Assembly (NCBI RefSeq): GCF_000478605.2
Contig: NZ_ASHX02000001.1
Location: 1,054,001-1,118,000, forward strand
Reading direction: 5' to 3'
Origin: Streptomyces thermolilacinus SPC6
GTDB lineage: Bacteria > Actinomycetota > Actinomycetes > Streptomycetales > Streptomycetaceae
Length of the DNA stretch: 64,000 bases
The position numbers and the translations under genes are program-made. Positions 1 to 9,535 of this stretch are shown here, piece by piece. The notes beneath the pieces were generated by a model that did no database searches, was not told the DNA's origin, and saw only the letters and a program-made list of their open reading frames with translations. Each line of letters begins with the position of its first letter. The first letter of the stretch is position 1.

Positions 1-1
1 C

Positions 2-1027
2 GACCAGGGCCTCACCATCGGCCGCATGGCCGGCATCCTCGCCGGTCTGCCGCAGTCGGTGCCCGGCTACGCCATCGACCGGATGTGCGCGGGCGCCCTG
101 ACGGCCGTGACGACGGCCGCGGGCTCCATCGCCTTCGGCGCGTACGACGCCGTCATCGCTGGCGGTGTCGAGCACATGGGCCGCCACCCGATGGGCGAGG
201 GCGCCGACCCGAACCCGCGGTTCGTGTCGGAGAAGCTGGTCGACGAGTCGGCCCTGTTCATGGGCATGACCGCGGAGAACCTGCACGACCGTTACCCGCA
301 CATCACCAAGCAGCGCGCCGACGAGTACGCCGTGCGCTCCCAGGAGAAGGCCGCCAAGGCGTACGCCGACGGCAAGATCCAGCAGGACCTGGTGCCGATC
401 TCCGTGCGCCGCACCAACGCGGAGGCCGGTGAGACGGGCTGGGGCCTGGTCACCGCCGACGAGCCGATGCGCCCGGGCACCACCCTGGAGAGCCTCGCCA
501 ACCTGAAGACGCCGTTCCGCGTCCACGGCCGGGTCACCGCCGGTAACGCCGCAGGTCTCAACGACGGCGCCACCGCGTCGATCATCGCGTCCGAGGAGTT
601 CGCGCGCGAGAACAACCTGCCGGTCAAGATGCGTCTCGTCTCGTACGCCTTCGCGGGCGTCGAGCCGGAGGTCATGGGCTACGGCCCGATCCCGGCGACC
701 GAGAAGGCCCTCGCCAAGGCGGGCCTGTCCATCGAGGACATCGGCCTGTTCGAGATCAACGAGGCGTTCGCCGTCCAGGTGCTGGCGTTCCTCGACCACT
801 ACGGCATCGCCGACGACGACGCGCGCGTCAACCAGTACGGCGGCGCCATCGCTTTCGGCCACCCGCTGGCCTCCTCCGGTGTCCGTCTGATGACCCAGCT
901 GGCCCGCCAGTTCGAGGAGCAGCCGGAGGTCCGCTACGGCATCACGACCATGTGCGTCGGCTTCGGCATGGGCGCCACGGTCATCTGGGAGAACCCGAAC
1001 CACAAGGACGCCGGAGGCAGCAAGTGA
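2..1027 (+). CDS. fadA: Acetyl-CoA acetyltransferase / 3-ketoacyl-CoA thiolase (5' truncated by window)
   Basis: Cytoplasmic thiolase that cleaves 3-ketoacyl-CoA with CoA in the last step of fatty acid beta-oxidation. The frame is open to the window edge, so the N-terminus is missing. The nucleophilic cysteine lies in the RMCAG motif near residue 22 of the visible part. The C-terminal active-site motifs are present: NEAFAVQ, then GGAIAFGHPLASSG (catalytic His) and TTMCVGFGMG (second Cys). Its stop overlaps the GTG start of the next gene by 4 bases (GTGA), so the two are translationally coupled as in FadAB-type trifunctional complexes. Substrate chain length cannot be read from sequence. Confidence 0.93.
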   Translation, partial: DQGLTIGRMAGILAGLPQSVPGYAIDRMCAGALTAVTTAAGSIAFGAYDAVIAGGVEHMGRHPMGEGADPNPRFVSEKLVDESALFMGMTAENLHDRYPHITKQRADEYAVRSQEKAAKAYADGKIQQDLVPISVRRTNAEAGETGWGLVTADEPMRPGTTLESLANLKTPFRVHGRVTAGNAAGLNDGATASIIASEEFARENNLPVKMRLVSYAFAGVEPEVMGYGPIPATEKALAKAGLSIEDIGLFEINEAFAVQVLAFLDHYGIADDDARVNQYGGAIAFGHPLASSGVRLMTQLARQFEEQPEVRYGITTMCVGFGMGATVIWENPNHKDAGGSK

Positions 1028-3153
1028 GCACCACCGCTGAGCTTTTGAAGGGTGCGGCCGAGCTGTTCCCCGACGAGGTCGTCACCACGGCGCACGTGCG
1101 CCACTTCGACCTGCCGCTGGGCGCGGGCCGCTTCGCGCTGATCACGCTGGACAACGGCTTCGACCACACGAAGCCGACCACGTTCGGCCCGCAGTCGCTC
1201 GCCAACCTGAACGCGGCGATCGACCAGGTCGAGAAGGAGGCCGCCGACGGCGAGATCGTCGGTGTCGGCCTCACCGGCAAGCCGTTCATCTTCGCGGTCG
1301 GCGCCGACCTCAAGGGTGTCGAGCTGCTGAAGCGGCACGAGGACGCGCTCGCCATCGGCAAGGGCGGCCACGACGTCTTCAAGCGGCTGTCCGGCCTGGC
1401 CGTCCCCACCTTCGCGTACTACAACGGCGCGGCGATGGGCGGCGGTGTCGAGGTCGGTCTGCACTGCACGTACCGGACCGTGTCGAAGGCCGTCCCGGCG
1501 TTCTCGCTCCCCGAGGTGTTCCTGGGCCTGGTCCCGGGCTGGGGCGGCTGCGCGATCCTGCCGAACCTGATCGGCGCGGACCGCGCGGTCTCGGTGATCA
1601 TCGAGAACTCGCTCAACCAGAACAAGCAGCTCAAGGGCAAGCAGGTCTTCGAGCTGGGCATCGCCGACGCCCTCTTCGAGGGTGCGGACTTCCTGGAGCA
1701 GTCGCTGCTGTGGACCGCGCAGGTCCTCAAGGGCGACGTCGCCGTGGAGCGCCCCGAGGTGGACCGCGGTGAGGCGTGGGACGCCGCCGTGGCCCGTGGC
1801 CGGTTCATCGCCGACGGCAAGGTGCACGGCGCCGCCCCGGCCGCGTACCGGGCCCTCGACATCATCGAGGCGGCCAAGGACGGCGACCTCCAGAAGGGCT
1901 TCGACGCGGAGGACGCCGCCCTCGCCGACCTGATCATGGGTGGCGAGCTGCGCTCCGGCATCTACGCCTTCAACCTGGTACAGAAGCGCGCCAAGCGCCC
2001 GGTCGGCGCCCCGGACAAGGGCCTGGCCCGCCCGGTCACCAAGGTCGGCGTCGTCGGCGCCGGTCTGATGGCCTCGCAGCTGGCGCTGCTGTTCCTGCGC
2101 CGCCTGGAGGTCCCGGTCGTCCTCACGGACATCGACCAGGAGCGCGTCGACAAGGGCGTGGGCTACGTCCACGCCGAGATCGACAAGCTGCTCGGCAAGG
2201 GCCGGATCAACCAGGACAAGGCCAACCGCCTCAAGGCCCTGGTGACCGGTGTCCTGGACAAGGCCGAGGGCTTCGCCGACGCGGACTTCATCATCGAGGC
2301 CGTGTTCGAGGAGATGTCCGTCAAGCAGAAGGTGTTCGCGGAGGTCGAGGCGGTCGCCCCGGCGCACGCGATCCTCGCCACGAACACGTCCTCGCTGTCG
2401 GTCTCCGAGATGGCGTCCAAGCTCCAGCACCCGGAGCGCGTGGTCGGCTTCCACTTCTTCAACCCGGTCGCGATCCTCCCGCTGCTGGAGATCGTCCGTG
2501 GCGAGAGGACCGACGACGCCTCGCTGGCCACGGCGTTCGCCGTCGCCAAGAAGCTGAAGAAGACCGCGGTGCTGGTGAAGGACGCCCCGGCGTTCGTCGT
2601 CAACCGCATCCTGACCCGCTTCATGGGCGAGATCCAGAACGTCATCGACGAGGGCACCCCCGTCGCGACGGCGGAGAAGGCGGTCGAGCCGCTCGGCCTG
2701 CCGATGTCGCCGCTGGTCCTGCTGGAGCTGGTCGGCCCCGCCATCGGCCTGCACGTGTCGGAGACCCTGAACCGGGCCTTCCCGGACCGCTTCACCGTGT
2801 CCCCGAACCTGAAGCGCGTCGTCGAGGCCGGCAAGCGCGGCTTCTACGTCTACGACTCGGGCAAGCCGGAGCTGGACCCGGAGGTCGCCGCGCTGCTCCA
2901 GCAGGGCGACTCCGTCCTCACCGAGGAGCAGGTCCGCGACCGCGTCCTGGACGCCGTCGCGCAGGAGATCGGCCTCATGCTGGACGAGGGCGTCGTCGCC
3001 GAGGCGCAGGACATCGACCTGTGCCTGATCACGGGCGCCGGCTGGCCCTTCCACCTGGGCGGCATCACGCCGTACCTGGACCGCGAGGGCGTCTCCGAGC
3101 GTGTGAACGGCAAGCGGTTCCTGCCGCAGGGCGTCGCGAGCGTCCCCGCGTAA
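1024..3153 (+). CDS. fadB: Multifunctional enoyl-CoA hydratase / 3-hydroxyacyl-CoA dehydrogenase
   Basis: About 709 residues, the usual FadB/FadJ length. The N-terminal third is a crotonase fold: the oxyanion-hole segment GVGLTGKPFIFAVGADLKG and the YNGAAMGGGVEVGLHCTYR region hydrate enoyl-CoA. The C-terminal half opens with a Rossmann motif VGVVGAGLMASQ and contains GFHFFNPV, the 3-hydroxyacyl-CoA dehydrogenase signature, so it oxidises the hydroxyacyl-CoA with NAD. The GTG start at 1024 is chosen because it overlaps the thiolase stop and gives a normal N-terminus; an upstream start at 952 would be inside the thiolase. A strong hairpin follows the stop, so the operon probably ends here. Confidence 0.93.
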   Translation: MSTTAELLKGAAELFPDEVVTTAHVRHFDLPLGAGRFALITLDNGFDHTKPTTFGPQSLANLNAAIDQVEKEAADGEIVGVGLTGKPFIFAVGADLKGVELLKRHEDALAIGKGGHDVFKRLSGLAVPTFAYYNGAAMGGGVEVGLHCTYRTVSKAVPAFSLPEVFLGLVPGWGGCAILPNLIGADRAVSVIIENSLNQNKQLKGKQVFELGIADALFEGADFLEQSLLWTAQVLKGDVAVERPEVDRGEAWDAAVARGRFIADGKVHGAAPAAYRALDIIEAAKDGDLQKGFDAEDAALADLIMGGELRSGIYAFNLVQKRAKRPVGAPDKGLARPVTKVGVVGAGLMASQLALLFLRRLEVPVVLTDIDQERVDKGVGYVHAEIDKLLGKGRINQDKANRLKALVTGVLDKAEGFADADFIIEAVFEEMSVKQKVFAEVEAVAPAHAILATNTSSLSVSEMASKLQHPERVVGFHFFNPVAILPLLEIVRGERTDDASLATAFAVAKKLKKTAVLVKDAPAFVVNRILTRFMGEIQNVIDEGTPVATAEKAVEPLGLPMSPLVLLELVGPAIGLHVSETLNRAFPDRFTVSPNLKRVVEAGKRGFYVYDSGKPELDPEVAALLQQGDSVLTEEQVRDRVLDAVAQEIGLMLDEGVVAEAQDIDLCLITGAGWPFHLGGITPYLDREGVSERVNGKRFLPQGVASVPA

Positions 3154-3170
3154 GGACGGTGCGAGACGGC

Positions 3171-3207
3171 GACGGGCCGTACGGGATCGCCTCCCGTACG
3201 GCCCGTC
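3171..3207. terminator. Bidirectional hairpin terminator between fadB and recQ
   Basis: A perfect 16-bp inverted repeat (3171-3186 and 3192-3207) with a 5-nt loop lies between two convergent genes. It lacks a long T tract, as is common in Streptomyces, and can serve both strands. Confidence 0.85.
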
Positions 3208-3250
3208 CGCCGTTTCCGCCCCCGCCCATCGCGGTCCGGGGGGCTGCCGT

Positions 3251-5092
3251 TCAGTCCTCGGCCAGGGCGTCCAGGAGCGACTGGCCGTACTTGGCGAGCT
3301 TGTTCTCGCCGACACCGCTGACCGCGCCCAGCTCCGCGAGCGTCGCGGGCGGGGCGACGGCGATCTCCCGCAGCGTCGCGTCATGGAAGACGACGTACGC
3401 CGGGACGCCCTGCTCCTTGGCGGTGGCGGCCCGCCAGGCGCGCAGCCGCTCGAAGACGGGCAGCGCCTCCTCCGGCAGGTCCACGGGCGGGGCCTTCTTC
3501 TTGCCGCCGCCGGACTTCGTGGACGTACGGGCGGGCTTCTCCGGCTCGCTGCGCAGCGGCACCTCACGGCGGCCGGCCAGCACGTCGGCGGAGTCGTCGG
3601 TGAGGGCGAGCGTGTTGTACTCGCCCTGCACGGCGAGGAGCCCCTGGGCGAGCAGCTGCCGCACGACGCCCCGCCACTGGGCCTCCGTCAGGTCCGTGCC
3701 GATCCCGAAGACGCTCAGCGCGTCGTGGTCGAAGCGGATGACCTTGTCGGTCTTGCGGCCCAGCAGGATGTCCACGATCTGGCCGACGCCGAACGACTGG
3801 CCCCGCTCGCGCTTCAGCCGGACGACCGTCGAGAGCACCTTCTGCGCGGCGACGGTGCCGTCCCACGTCTTGGGCGGCGTCAGGCACGTGTCGCAGTTGC
3901 CACAGGGGCCGCTCTCCTGGCCGAAGTAGGCGAGCAGCTGCACGCGGCGGCACTCGACGGTCTCGCACAGCGCCAGCATCGCGTCGAGGTGCGCTGCGAG
4001 GCGGCGGCGGTGCTCCTCGTCGCCCTCGCTCGTGTCGATCATGCGGCGCTGCTGGACCACGTCGTTCAGCCCGTACGCCAGCCAGGCCGTGGACGGCAGG
4101 CCGTCGCGGCCCGCGCGGCCGGTCTCCTGGTAGTACCCCTCCACCGACTTCGGCAGGTCCAGGTGGGCGACGAACCGGACGTCCGGCTTGTCGATGCCCA
4201 TGCCGAACGCGATGGTCGCCACGACGACCAGGCCGTCCTCCCGCAGGAACCGCGACTGGTTCTCGGCGCGGGTGCGGGCGTCGAGGCCCGCGTGGTACGG
4301 GACGGCCTCGATGCCGTGCTCCACGAGGAACGCGGCGGTCTTCTCGACCGACGCCCGGGACAGGCAGTAGACGATCCCGGCGTCGCCCTCGTGCTCCCCG
4401 CGCAGCAGGGCGAGGAGCTGCTTGCGCGGCTCGTTCTTCGGGGCGATGCGGTACTGGATGTTCGGCCGGTCGAAGCTGGCGACGAAGTGCCGGGCGTCCT
4501 GGAGCTTCAGCCGGGAGGCGATCTCCGCGTGCGTGGCGCGGGTCGCGGTCGCGGTCAGGGCGATGCGCGGCACGTCGGGCCAGCGCTCGTGGAGCTGGGA
4601 CAGCTGGAGGTAGTCCGGCCGGAAGTCGTGGCCCCACTGGGCGACGCAGTGCGCCTCGTCGATGGCGAACAGCGAGATCGTGCCCCGCTCCAGCAGCCGC
4701 AGCGTCGACTCGACGCGCAGCCGCTCGGGCGCCAGATACAGCAGGTCGAGCTCGCCCGCGAGGAACTCGGCCTCGACGAGCCGCCGCTCCTCCAGGTCCT
4801 GCGTCGAGTTGAGGAACCCGGCGCGGACACCGGCGGCGCGCAGCGCGTCCACCTGGTCCTGCATGAGCGCGATCAGCGGGGAGACGACCACGCCGACGCC
4901 GGGGCGGACCAGCGCGGGGATCTGGTAGCAGAGCGACTTGCCGCCGCCGGTCGGCATGAGGACGAGCGCGTCACCGCCGCCTATGACGTGCTCGATGATC
5001 TCCCGCTGCTGTCCGCGGAACGAGTCGTAGCCGAAGACCCGGCCGAGGACCGCGAGGGCCTGGTCCGCGTCGGATGCGTGCGGGGAAGTCAT
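3251..5092 (-). CDS. recQ: ATP-dependent DNA helicase RecQ
   Basis: 3'-5' helicase of recombination and repair, about 613 residues. Visible motifs in order are Walker A ([17 protein letters not shown]), the DEAH box in [20 protein letters not shown], motif VI in [13 protein letters not shown], the four-cysteine RecQ zinc site (CETVEC ... CGNCDTC), and a C-terminal HRDC domain used for DNA binding. The ATG at 5092 is preferred over the one at 5164 because the extra 24 residues would be arginine/serine-rich, read across the intergenic region and overlap the divergent gene. Its 5' end lies 70 bp from that gene, so the two promoters must share this short space. Confidence 0.95.
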   Translation of the reverse strand: MTSPHASDADQALAVLGRVFGYDSFRGQQREIIEHVIGGGDALVLMPTGGGKSLCYQIPALVRPGVGVVVSPLIALMQDQVDALRAAGVRAGFLNSTQDLEERRLVEAEFLAGELDLLYLAPERLRVESTLRLLERGTISLFAIDEAHCVAQWGHDFRPDYLQLSQLHERWPDVPRIALTATATRATHAEIASRLKLQDARHFVASFDRPNIQYRIAPKNEPRKQLLALLRGEHEGDAGIVYCLSRASVEKTAAFLVEHGIEAVPYHAGLDARTRAENQSRFLREDGLVVVATIAFGMGIDKPDVRFVAHLDLPKSVEGYYQETGRAGRDGLPSTAWLAYGLNDVVQQRRMIDTSEGDEEHRRRLAAHLDAMLALCETVECRRVQLLAYFGQESGPCGNCDTCLTPPKTWDGTVAAQKVLSTVVRLKRERGQSFGVGQIVDILLGRKTDKVIRFDHDALSVFGIGTDLTEAQWRGVVRQLLAQGLLAVQGEYNTLALTDDSADVLAGRREVPLRSEPEKPARTSTKSGGGKKKAPPVDLPEEALPVFERLRAWRAATAKEQGVPAYVVFHDATLREIAVAPPATLAELGAVSGVGENKLAKYGQSLLDALAED

Positions 5093-5162
5093 TCGGCAAT
5101 AGTACGAGCGCCGCGCGCGGCCCGGAGAAATCCGGCCGGGGCCTGTGGATAACGTGGACGGC

Positions 5163-5540
5163 ATGACCTCCCCCCTGTTGATCGTGGACGCGGCGAACGT
5201 CGTGGGCTCCGTACCGGACGGCTGGTGGCGCGACCGCCGGGGCGCCGCCGAGCGGCTGCGGGACCACCTCGCGCGGTACGCGGCGGACGGGGTGCCGGGG
5301 CTGCTGCCGGGCCCGCTGGACGTGGTGCTGGTCGTGGAGGGCGCGGCGCGCGGGGTGGAGCCGGTTCAGGGGGTGCGGGTGGTGGCCGCGCCGGGCGAGG
5401 GCGACGACACGGTCGTGGACCTGGCCCGCGCGGCGGCGGGGCGGCGCTGTGTGGTGGTGACGGCCGACCGGGAGCTGCGCCGCCGGGTCGCCGAGCACGG
5501 CGCCGAGTGCGCGGGGCCGCGTACGGTACGGCCGGTGTAG
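5163..5540 (+). CDS. Small NYN/PIN-like ribonuclease-fold protein
   Basis: About 125 residues starting [16 protein letters not shown]. The early hydrophobic strand ending in DAANV, a mid-protein [11 protein letters not shown] acidic patch, and the later strand [13 protein letters not shown] match the layout of NYN/YacP-type PIN-fold nucleases, where these aspartates coordinate metal. It diverges from recQ across 70 bp. The six residues encoded upstream of the chosen ATG (from 5145) are unlikely to be translated. The family call rests on motif layout only; the RNA target is unknown. Confidence 0.6.
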   Translation: MTSPLLIVDAANVVGSVPDGWWRDRRGAAERLRDHLARYAADGVPGLLPGPLDVVLVVEGAARGVEPVQGVRVVAAPGEGDDTVVDLARAAAGRRCVVVTADRELRRRVAEHGAECAGPRTVRPV

Positions 5541-5566
5541 GGCGCCCCCGCGCCGGAGGGCGCCTG

Positions 5567-5606
5567 TCAGCGGGCGGCGGGGCCGGTCAGCGGGCGGCGG
5601 GGCCGG
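5567..5606. repeat. Tandem 20-bp duplication covering the end of the permease gene
   Basis: The 20-bp unit TCAGCGGGCGGCGGGGCCGG occurs at 5567-5586 and again, identically, at 5587-5606. The unit carries the stop codon of the permease (read on the minus strand) plus its last codons, so the gene's final 20 bp are duplicated just beyond its stop. Confidence 0.95.
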
Positions 5607-7128
5607 TGTCCTTCACCCCGGTGCGGGAGCCGGGCCCGAGGCGGCTGTGGCGGCGGCCGTACACGAAGTAGACGACGACGCCCAGGGCCATCCAGAGGGC
5701 GAAGCGGAGCCAGGTCTCGGTGGGCAGGTTCAGCATCAGCCACACCGAGGCGGCCACGGACGCGGCCGGCAGCCACGGCACCAGCGGGGTGCGGAAGGCG
5801 CGCGGCAGGTCGGGGCGGGTGCGGCGGAGGATGACGACGCCGATGGCGACGACGACGAACGCGAACAGCGTCCCGATGTTCACCAGGGTGGCCAGCTCGT
5901 CGATGCTGGTCATCCCGGCGATGACGGCGATCAGCACGCCCAGCAGGACGGTCGCCCGGTACGGGGTGCGGTACGTCGGGTGGGTGCGGGAGAAGAACCG
6001 GGGCAGCAGCCCGTCGCGGCTCATGGCGAAGAACACCCGGGTCTGGCCGAGCAGCAGGATCATGCAGACGGTGATGAGGCCGACGGCGGCGCCGAAGCTG
6101 ATGAACCCGGCGTACCACGGGTGGCCGGTGGCCTTGAACGCGTCGGCGAGGGGCGCGTCCACGGAGAGCCGGCTGTAGTGCTGCATGCCGGTGACGACGA
6201 CGGACACGGCCACGTACAGGGCGGTGCAGATGAACAGCGACCCGAGGATGCCGCGCGGCATGTCCCGCTGCGGGACGCGGGTCTCCTCGGCCGCGGTCGC
6301 GACGACGTCGAAGCCGATGAACGCGAAGAAGACGATGGACGCGGCGGTGAAGATGCCCATGATACCGAAGTTCGTCGGCTCGTACCCGAAGAGGACCTGC
6401 ACGAGCGGCGCGTCGAGGCCGCCGCCGCCGGACTGCTGCTGGGCCTTGGGGATGAACGGCTGGTAGTTGGCGGCCTTGATGAAGAAGGCGCCCGCGACGA
6501 TCACGACGAGGACGACGGTGACCTTGATGACGACGACCAGAGCGGTGAGCCGGGCGGACAGCTTCATGCCGAGCACCAGCACCCCGGTGAGCAGCAGCAC
6601 CAGCAGGAACGCCAGCAGGTCGAAGCCGAAGCCGTGCACCTCGTCCGTGCCGGACAGGGCCTGCGGGAGGTGCCAGCCGACGTTGTCGAGCAGCGACCGT
6701 ACGTACCCGGACCAGCCGACGGCGACGACCGCCGTGCCGAGCGCGAACTCCAGCACCAGGTCCCAGCCGATGATCCAGGCGGGCAGCTCGCCCATGGAGG
6801 CGTACGCGAAGGTGTAGGCGGACCCGGCGACGGGGACGGTCGAGGCGAACTCGGCGTAGCAGAGCGCGGCCAGGGCGCAGACGACGCCGGCGACGACGAA
6901 CGCGATGGCCGTGGCGGGGCCTGCCGTCTCCTTGGCGACCTTGCCGGTCAGGACGAAGATGCCGGTGCCGATGATGACACCGACGCCGAAGACCGTCAGG
7001 TCGAGCGCCGACAGCGTTCTGCGCAGCCCGTGCTCGGGCTCCTCGGTGTCCTGGATGGACTGCTCGACCGTCTTGGTGCGGAACAGGCCGCTGTTCCGGC
7101 GTGCCGCCGGGTCGCTCTGTGTGGTCAC
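5587..7128 (-). CDS. APC-superfamily amino acid permease (cationic amino acid transporter type)
   Basis: Integral membrane protein of about 513 residues with roughly 12 hydrophobic segments. The N-terminal helix pair LTVFGVGVIIGTGIFVLTG is the conserved APC substrate-binding motif, followed by the typical VAGVVCALAALCYAEFAS and PVAGSAYTFAYASMGELPAW stretches. It probably imports amino acids by proton symport; substrate cannot be assigned. I place the start at GTG 7128 because residues encoded further upstream (ATGs at 7149 and 7185) do not look like protein and have no clear ribosome site. It lies downstream of dxs on the same strand but behind a strong terminator, so it has its own promoter. 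Confidence 0.85.
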   Translation of the reverse strand: MTTQSDPAARRNSGLFRTKTVEQSIQDTEEPEHGLRRTLSALDLTVFGVGVIIGTGIFVLTGKVAKETAGPATAIAFVVAGVVCALAALCYAEFASTVPVAGSAYTFAYASMGELPAWIIGWDLVLEFALGTAVVAVGWSGYVRSLLDNVGWHLPQALSGTDEVHGFGFDLLAFLLVLLLTGVLVLGMKLSARLTALVVVIKVTVVLVVIVAGAFFIKAANYQPFIPKAQQQSGGGGLDAPLVQVLFGYEPTNFGIMGIFTAASIVFFAFIGFDVVATAAEETRVPQRDMPRGILGSLFICTALYVAVSVVVTGMQHYSRLSVDAPLADAFKATGHPWYAGFISFGAAVGLITVCMILLLGQTRVFFAMSRDGLLPRFFSRTHPTYRTPYRATVLLGVLIAVIAGMTSIDELATLVNIGTLFAFVVVAIGVVILRRTRPDLPRAFRTPLVPWLPAASVAASVWLMLNLPTETWLRFALWMALGVVVYFVYGRRHSRLGPGSRTGVKDTGPAAR

Positions 7129-7191
7129 TCCGTCATGATCCGGACACATGGCGGGATCACGCGTGTGCGTGGGCCCGGCTGTCACACGAAT

Positions 7192-7232
7192 GGGCCGGTG
7201 GGACCACCCGAACAGGGTGCTCCCACCGGCCC
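7192..7232. terminator. Hairpin terminator after dxs
   Basis: A 12-bp perfect stem (7192-7203 with 7221-7232) encloses an inner 5-bp stem (7205-7209 with 7215-7219). It lies 50 bp beyond the dxs stop on the minus strand and separates dxs from the permease. Confidence 0.8.
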
Positions 7233-7281
7233 GTGGTTCCTCGGCCGTCGGCCGTCGGCTGTGGACCGGCGGCCTCGGCCG

Positions 7282-9255
7282 TCAGTCGCGGACCGGTTCC
7301 GTGGCCTTTCCGGTGCGGGCGGCGGCCTCGGCGCGGGGCTCCGCGGCCTCGCCGCTCGGGCGGACCCGCGTCTGGTGCAGGCCGTCGAGCTTGGAGACGA
7401 GACCGGTGACCTGGCGGGCGATGTCCGGGGCGGTCAGCCCGATCTCGGCGAGGATCTCGCCGCGGGAGGCGTGGTCGAGGAACCGCTGCGGGATGCCGAA
7501 GTCGCGCAGCGGCACGTCCACCCCCGCGTCGCGCAGCGCCTGCGAGATGGCGCTGCCGACGCCGCCCGCGCGGCCGTTGTCCTCGACGGTGACGACGACG
7601 CGGTGGCGGTCCGCGAGCGGCGCCATGGCCTCGTCCACCGGCTTGACCCAGCGCGGGTCGACGACGGTGGTGGAGATGCCCTGCTTGTCGAGGAGGTCGG
7701 CGATCTCCAGGCACATCGGGGCGAGCGCGCCGATGGAGACGAGGAGGACGTCCGGCCGGTCGGTGCCCGGCTCGCGCAGCACGTCCATCCCGCCGACGCG
7801 GGACACGGCCTCGACGGCCGGGCCGACCGCGCCCTTCGAGTAGCGGACCACGGTCGGGGCGTCCTCGACGGCGACGGCCTCGCGGAGCTGGGCGCGCACC
7901 TGGTCGGCGTCGCGGGGCGCGGCGATCCGCAGGTTCGGCACGACCTGGAGGATCGACATGTCCCACATGCCGTTGTGGGAGGCGCCGTCCGTGCCGGTGA
8001 CACCGGCACGGTCCAGGACGAACGTGACGCCGCAGTCGTGCAGGGCGACGTCCATGAGGACCTGGTCGAAGGCGCGGTTGAGGAACGTCGCGTAGACGGC
8101 GACGACCGGGTGGAGGCCGCCGGTGGCGAGTCCGGCCGCGGAGACGGCGGCGTGCTGCTCGGCGATGCCCACGTCGTACACGCGGTCGGGGAAGGCCTTG
8201 GCGAACTTGTCGAGGCCGACCGGCTGGAGCATGGCCGCGGTGATCGCGACGATGTCCTCGCGCTCCTTGCCCAGGGCGACCATCTCGTCGGCGAAGACCG
8301 AGGTCCAGTCCGCTCCGGAGGAGGCGATCGGCAGGCCCGTGTCCGGGTGGATCTTGCCGACGGCGTGGAAGCGGTCCGCCTCGTCCTGGAGGGCGGGCTG
8401 GTAGCCGCGGCCCTTCTCGGTGAGGCAGTGGACGATGACCGGGCCGTTGAACCGCTTGGCGCGCTGGAGGGCGGACTCGACGGCGGCGATGTCGTGGCCG
8501 TCGATGGGACCGACGTACTTCAGGCCGAGGTCCTCGAAGAGGCCCTGCGGGGCGATGAAGTCCTTCAGGCCCTTCTTCGCGCCGTGCAGCGTCTCGTAGA
8601 GCGGCTTCCCGACGACCGGGGTGCGGTCGAGGATGTCCTTGGTGCGGGCGAGGAACCGCTCGTACCCGTCGGTGGTGCGCAGGGTCGCCAGGTGGTTGGC
8701 GAGACCGCCGATCGTGGGGGCGTAGGACCGCTCGTTGTCGTTGACGACGATGACGAGGGGGCGGTCCTTGGCGTCGGCGATGTTGTTGAGCGCCTCCCAG
8801 GCCATGCCGCCGGTGAGGGCGCCGTCACCGATGACGGCGACCACGTGGTCGTCCCTGCCGAGCCGCTCGTTCGCCTTGGCGAGGCCGTCCGCCCAGCCCA
8901 GGACGGTGGAGGCGTGGGAGTTCTCGATGAAGTCGTGCTCGGACTCGGCGCGCGCCGGGTAGCCGGAGAGGCCGCCCTTCATCTTCAGCTTGGAGAAGTC
9001 CTGGCGGCCGGTGAGCAGTTTGTGCACGTACGACTGGTGGCCGGTGTCCCAGAGGATCTTGTCCTTCGGGGACTCGAAGACGCGGTGCAGGGCGATGGTC
9101 AGCTCTACGACGCCGAGGTTCGGGCCGAGGTGGCCGCCGGTCTTGGAGACCGCGTCCACGAGGAAGGTGCGGATCTCCGAGGCCAGCCGGTCAAGCTGCT
9201 CCGGGGAGAGCCGGTCGAGGTCGCGCGGTCCCCTGATACGGGTCAGCAATGCCAC
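7282..9255 (-). CDS. dxs: 1-deoxy-D-xylulose-5-phosphate synthase
   Basis: Thiamine-diphosphate enzyme of the MEP pathway that condenses pyruvate and glyceraldehyde-3-phosphate, about 657 residues. The N-terminal [14 protein letters not shown] motif, the ThDP-binding [16 protein letters not shown] motif (GDG-N type) and the transketolase-like C-terminal half, with [15 protein letters not shown] and [15 protein letters not shown], are all present. GTG 9255 is chosen over the start at 9396 because AAGGAGG sits 5 bases upstream and the preceding 47 codons do not resemble the family. It is flanked by hairpin terminators, so it is probably monocistronic. Streptomyces commonly carry more than one dxs. 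Confidence 0.95.
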   Translation of the reverse strand: MALLTRIRGPRDLDRLSPEQLDRLASEIRTFLVDAVSKTGGHLGPNLGVVELTIALHRVFESPKDKILWDTGHQSYVHKLLTGRQDFSKLKMKGGLSGYPARAESEHDFIENSHASTVLGWADGLAKANERLGRDDHVVAVIGDGALTGGMAWEALNNIADAKDRPLVIVVNDNERSYAPTIGGLANHLATLRTTDGYERFLARTKDILDRTPVVGKPLYETLHGAKKGLKDFIAPQGLFEDLGLKYVGPIDGHDIAAVESALQRAKRFNGPVIVHCLTEKGRGYQPALQDEADRFHAVGKIHPDTGLPIASSGADWTSVFADEMVALGKEREDIVAITAAMLQPVGLDKFAKAFPDRVYDVGIAEQHAAVSAAGLATGGLHPVVAVYATFLNRAFDQVLMDVALHDCGVTFVLDRAGVTGTDGASHNGMWDMSILQVVPNLRIAAPRDADQVRAQLREAVAVEDAPTVVRYSKGAVGPAVEAVSRVGGMDVLREPGTDRPDVLLVSIGALAPMCLEIADLLDKQGISTTVVDPRWVKPVDEAMAPLADRHRVVVTVEDNGRAGGVGSAISQALRDAGVDVPLRDFGIPQRFLDHASRGEILAEIGLTAPDIARQVTGLVSKLDGLHQTRVRPSGEAAEPRAEAAARTGKATEPVRD

Positions 9256-9483
9256 CCGTGCCTCCTTGCGTGTTGGGCTGGTCGAGGTTGAGCCGGTCGA
9301 GCGTGCCGATCCGCCGAGTCTAATGTTCCGTCCCGGAGTGCGGACATCGGGCCATGCCCCGAGGGGCACTGAGATGATCACACTTTCGGCCGACACGAAC
9401 GTACGCCGATGTACCCGGCCGTGGCCGGTGGGACGCGGGGGCGACGGTGGTGTCCGCCAGTCCCCTCTCTTCCGGACGCGGCG

Positions 9484-9515
9484 GTGCCCGGCGCCGGTTG
9501 CGCGGCGCCGGGCAC
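9484..9515. terminator. Hairpin terminator after the xylose-type transporter operon
   Basis: A 12-bp perfect inverted repeat (9484-9495 with 9504-9515) with an 8-nt loop lies 20 bp beyond the permease stop on the minus strand. It should end the xylFGH transcript before dxs. Confidence 0.8.
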
Positions 9516-9535
9516 TGAGGGGGTGATACGCGTCG

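Noticed and set aside
934..3567. Very long minus-strand frame opposite the beta-oxidation genes
   Set aside because: Arg/Asp/Leu/Val-rich translation without motifs; it is the antisense shadow of a clearly conserved gene in high-GC DNA.
5647..9291. 1214-residue plus-strand frame opposite the permease and dxs
   Set aside because: Low-complexity GDDGDE/VHRR-type translation, antisense to two well-recognised genes and crossing their terminator.
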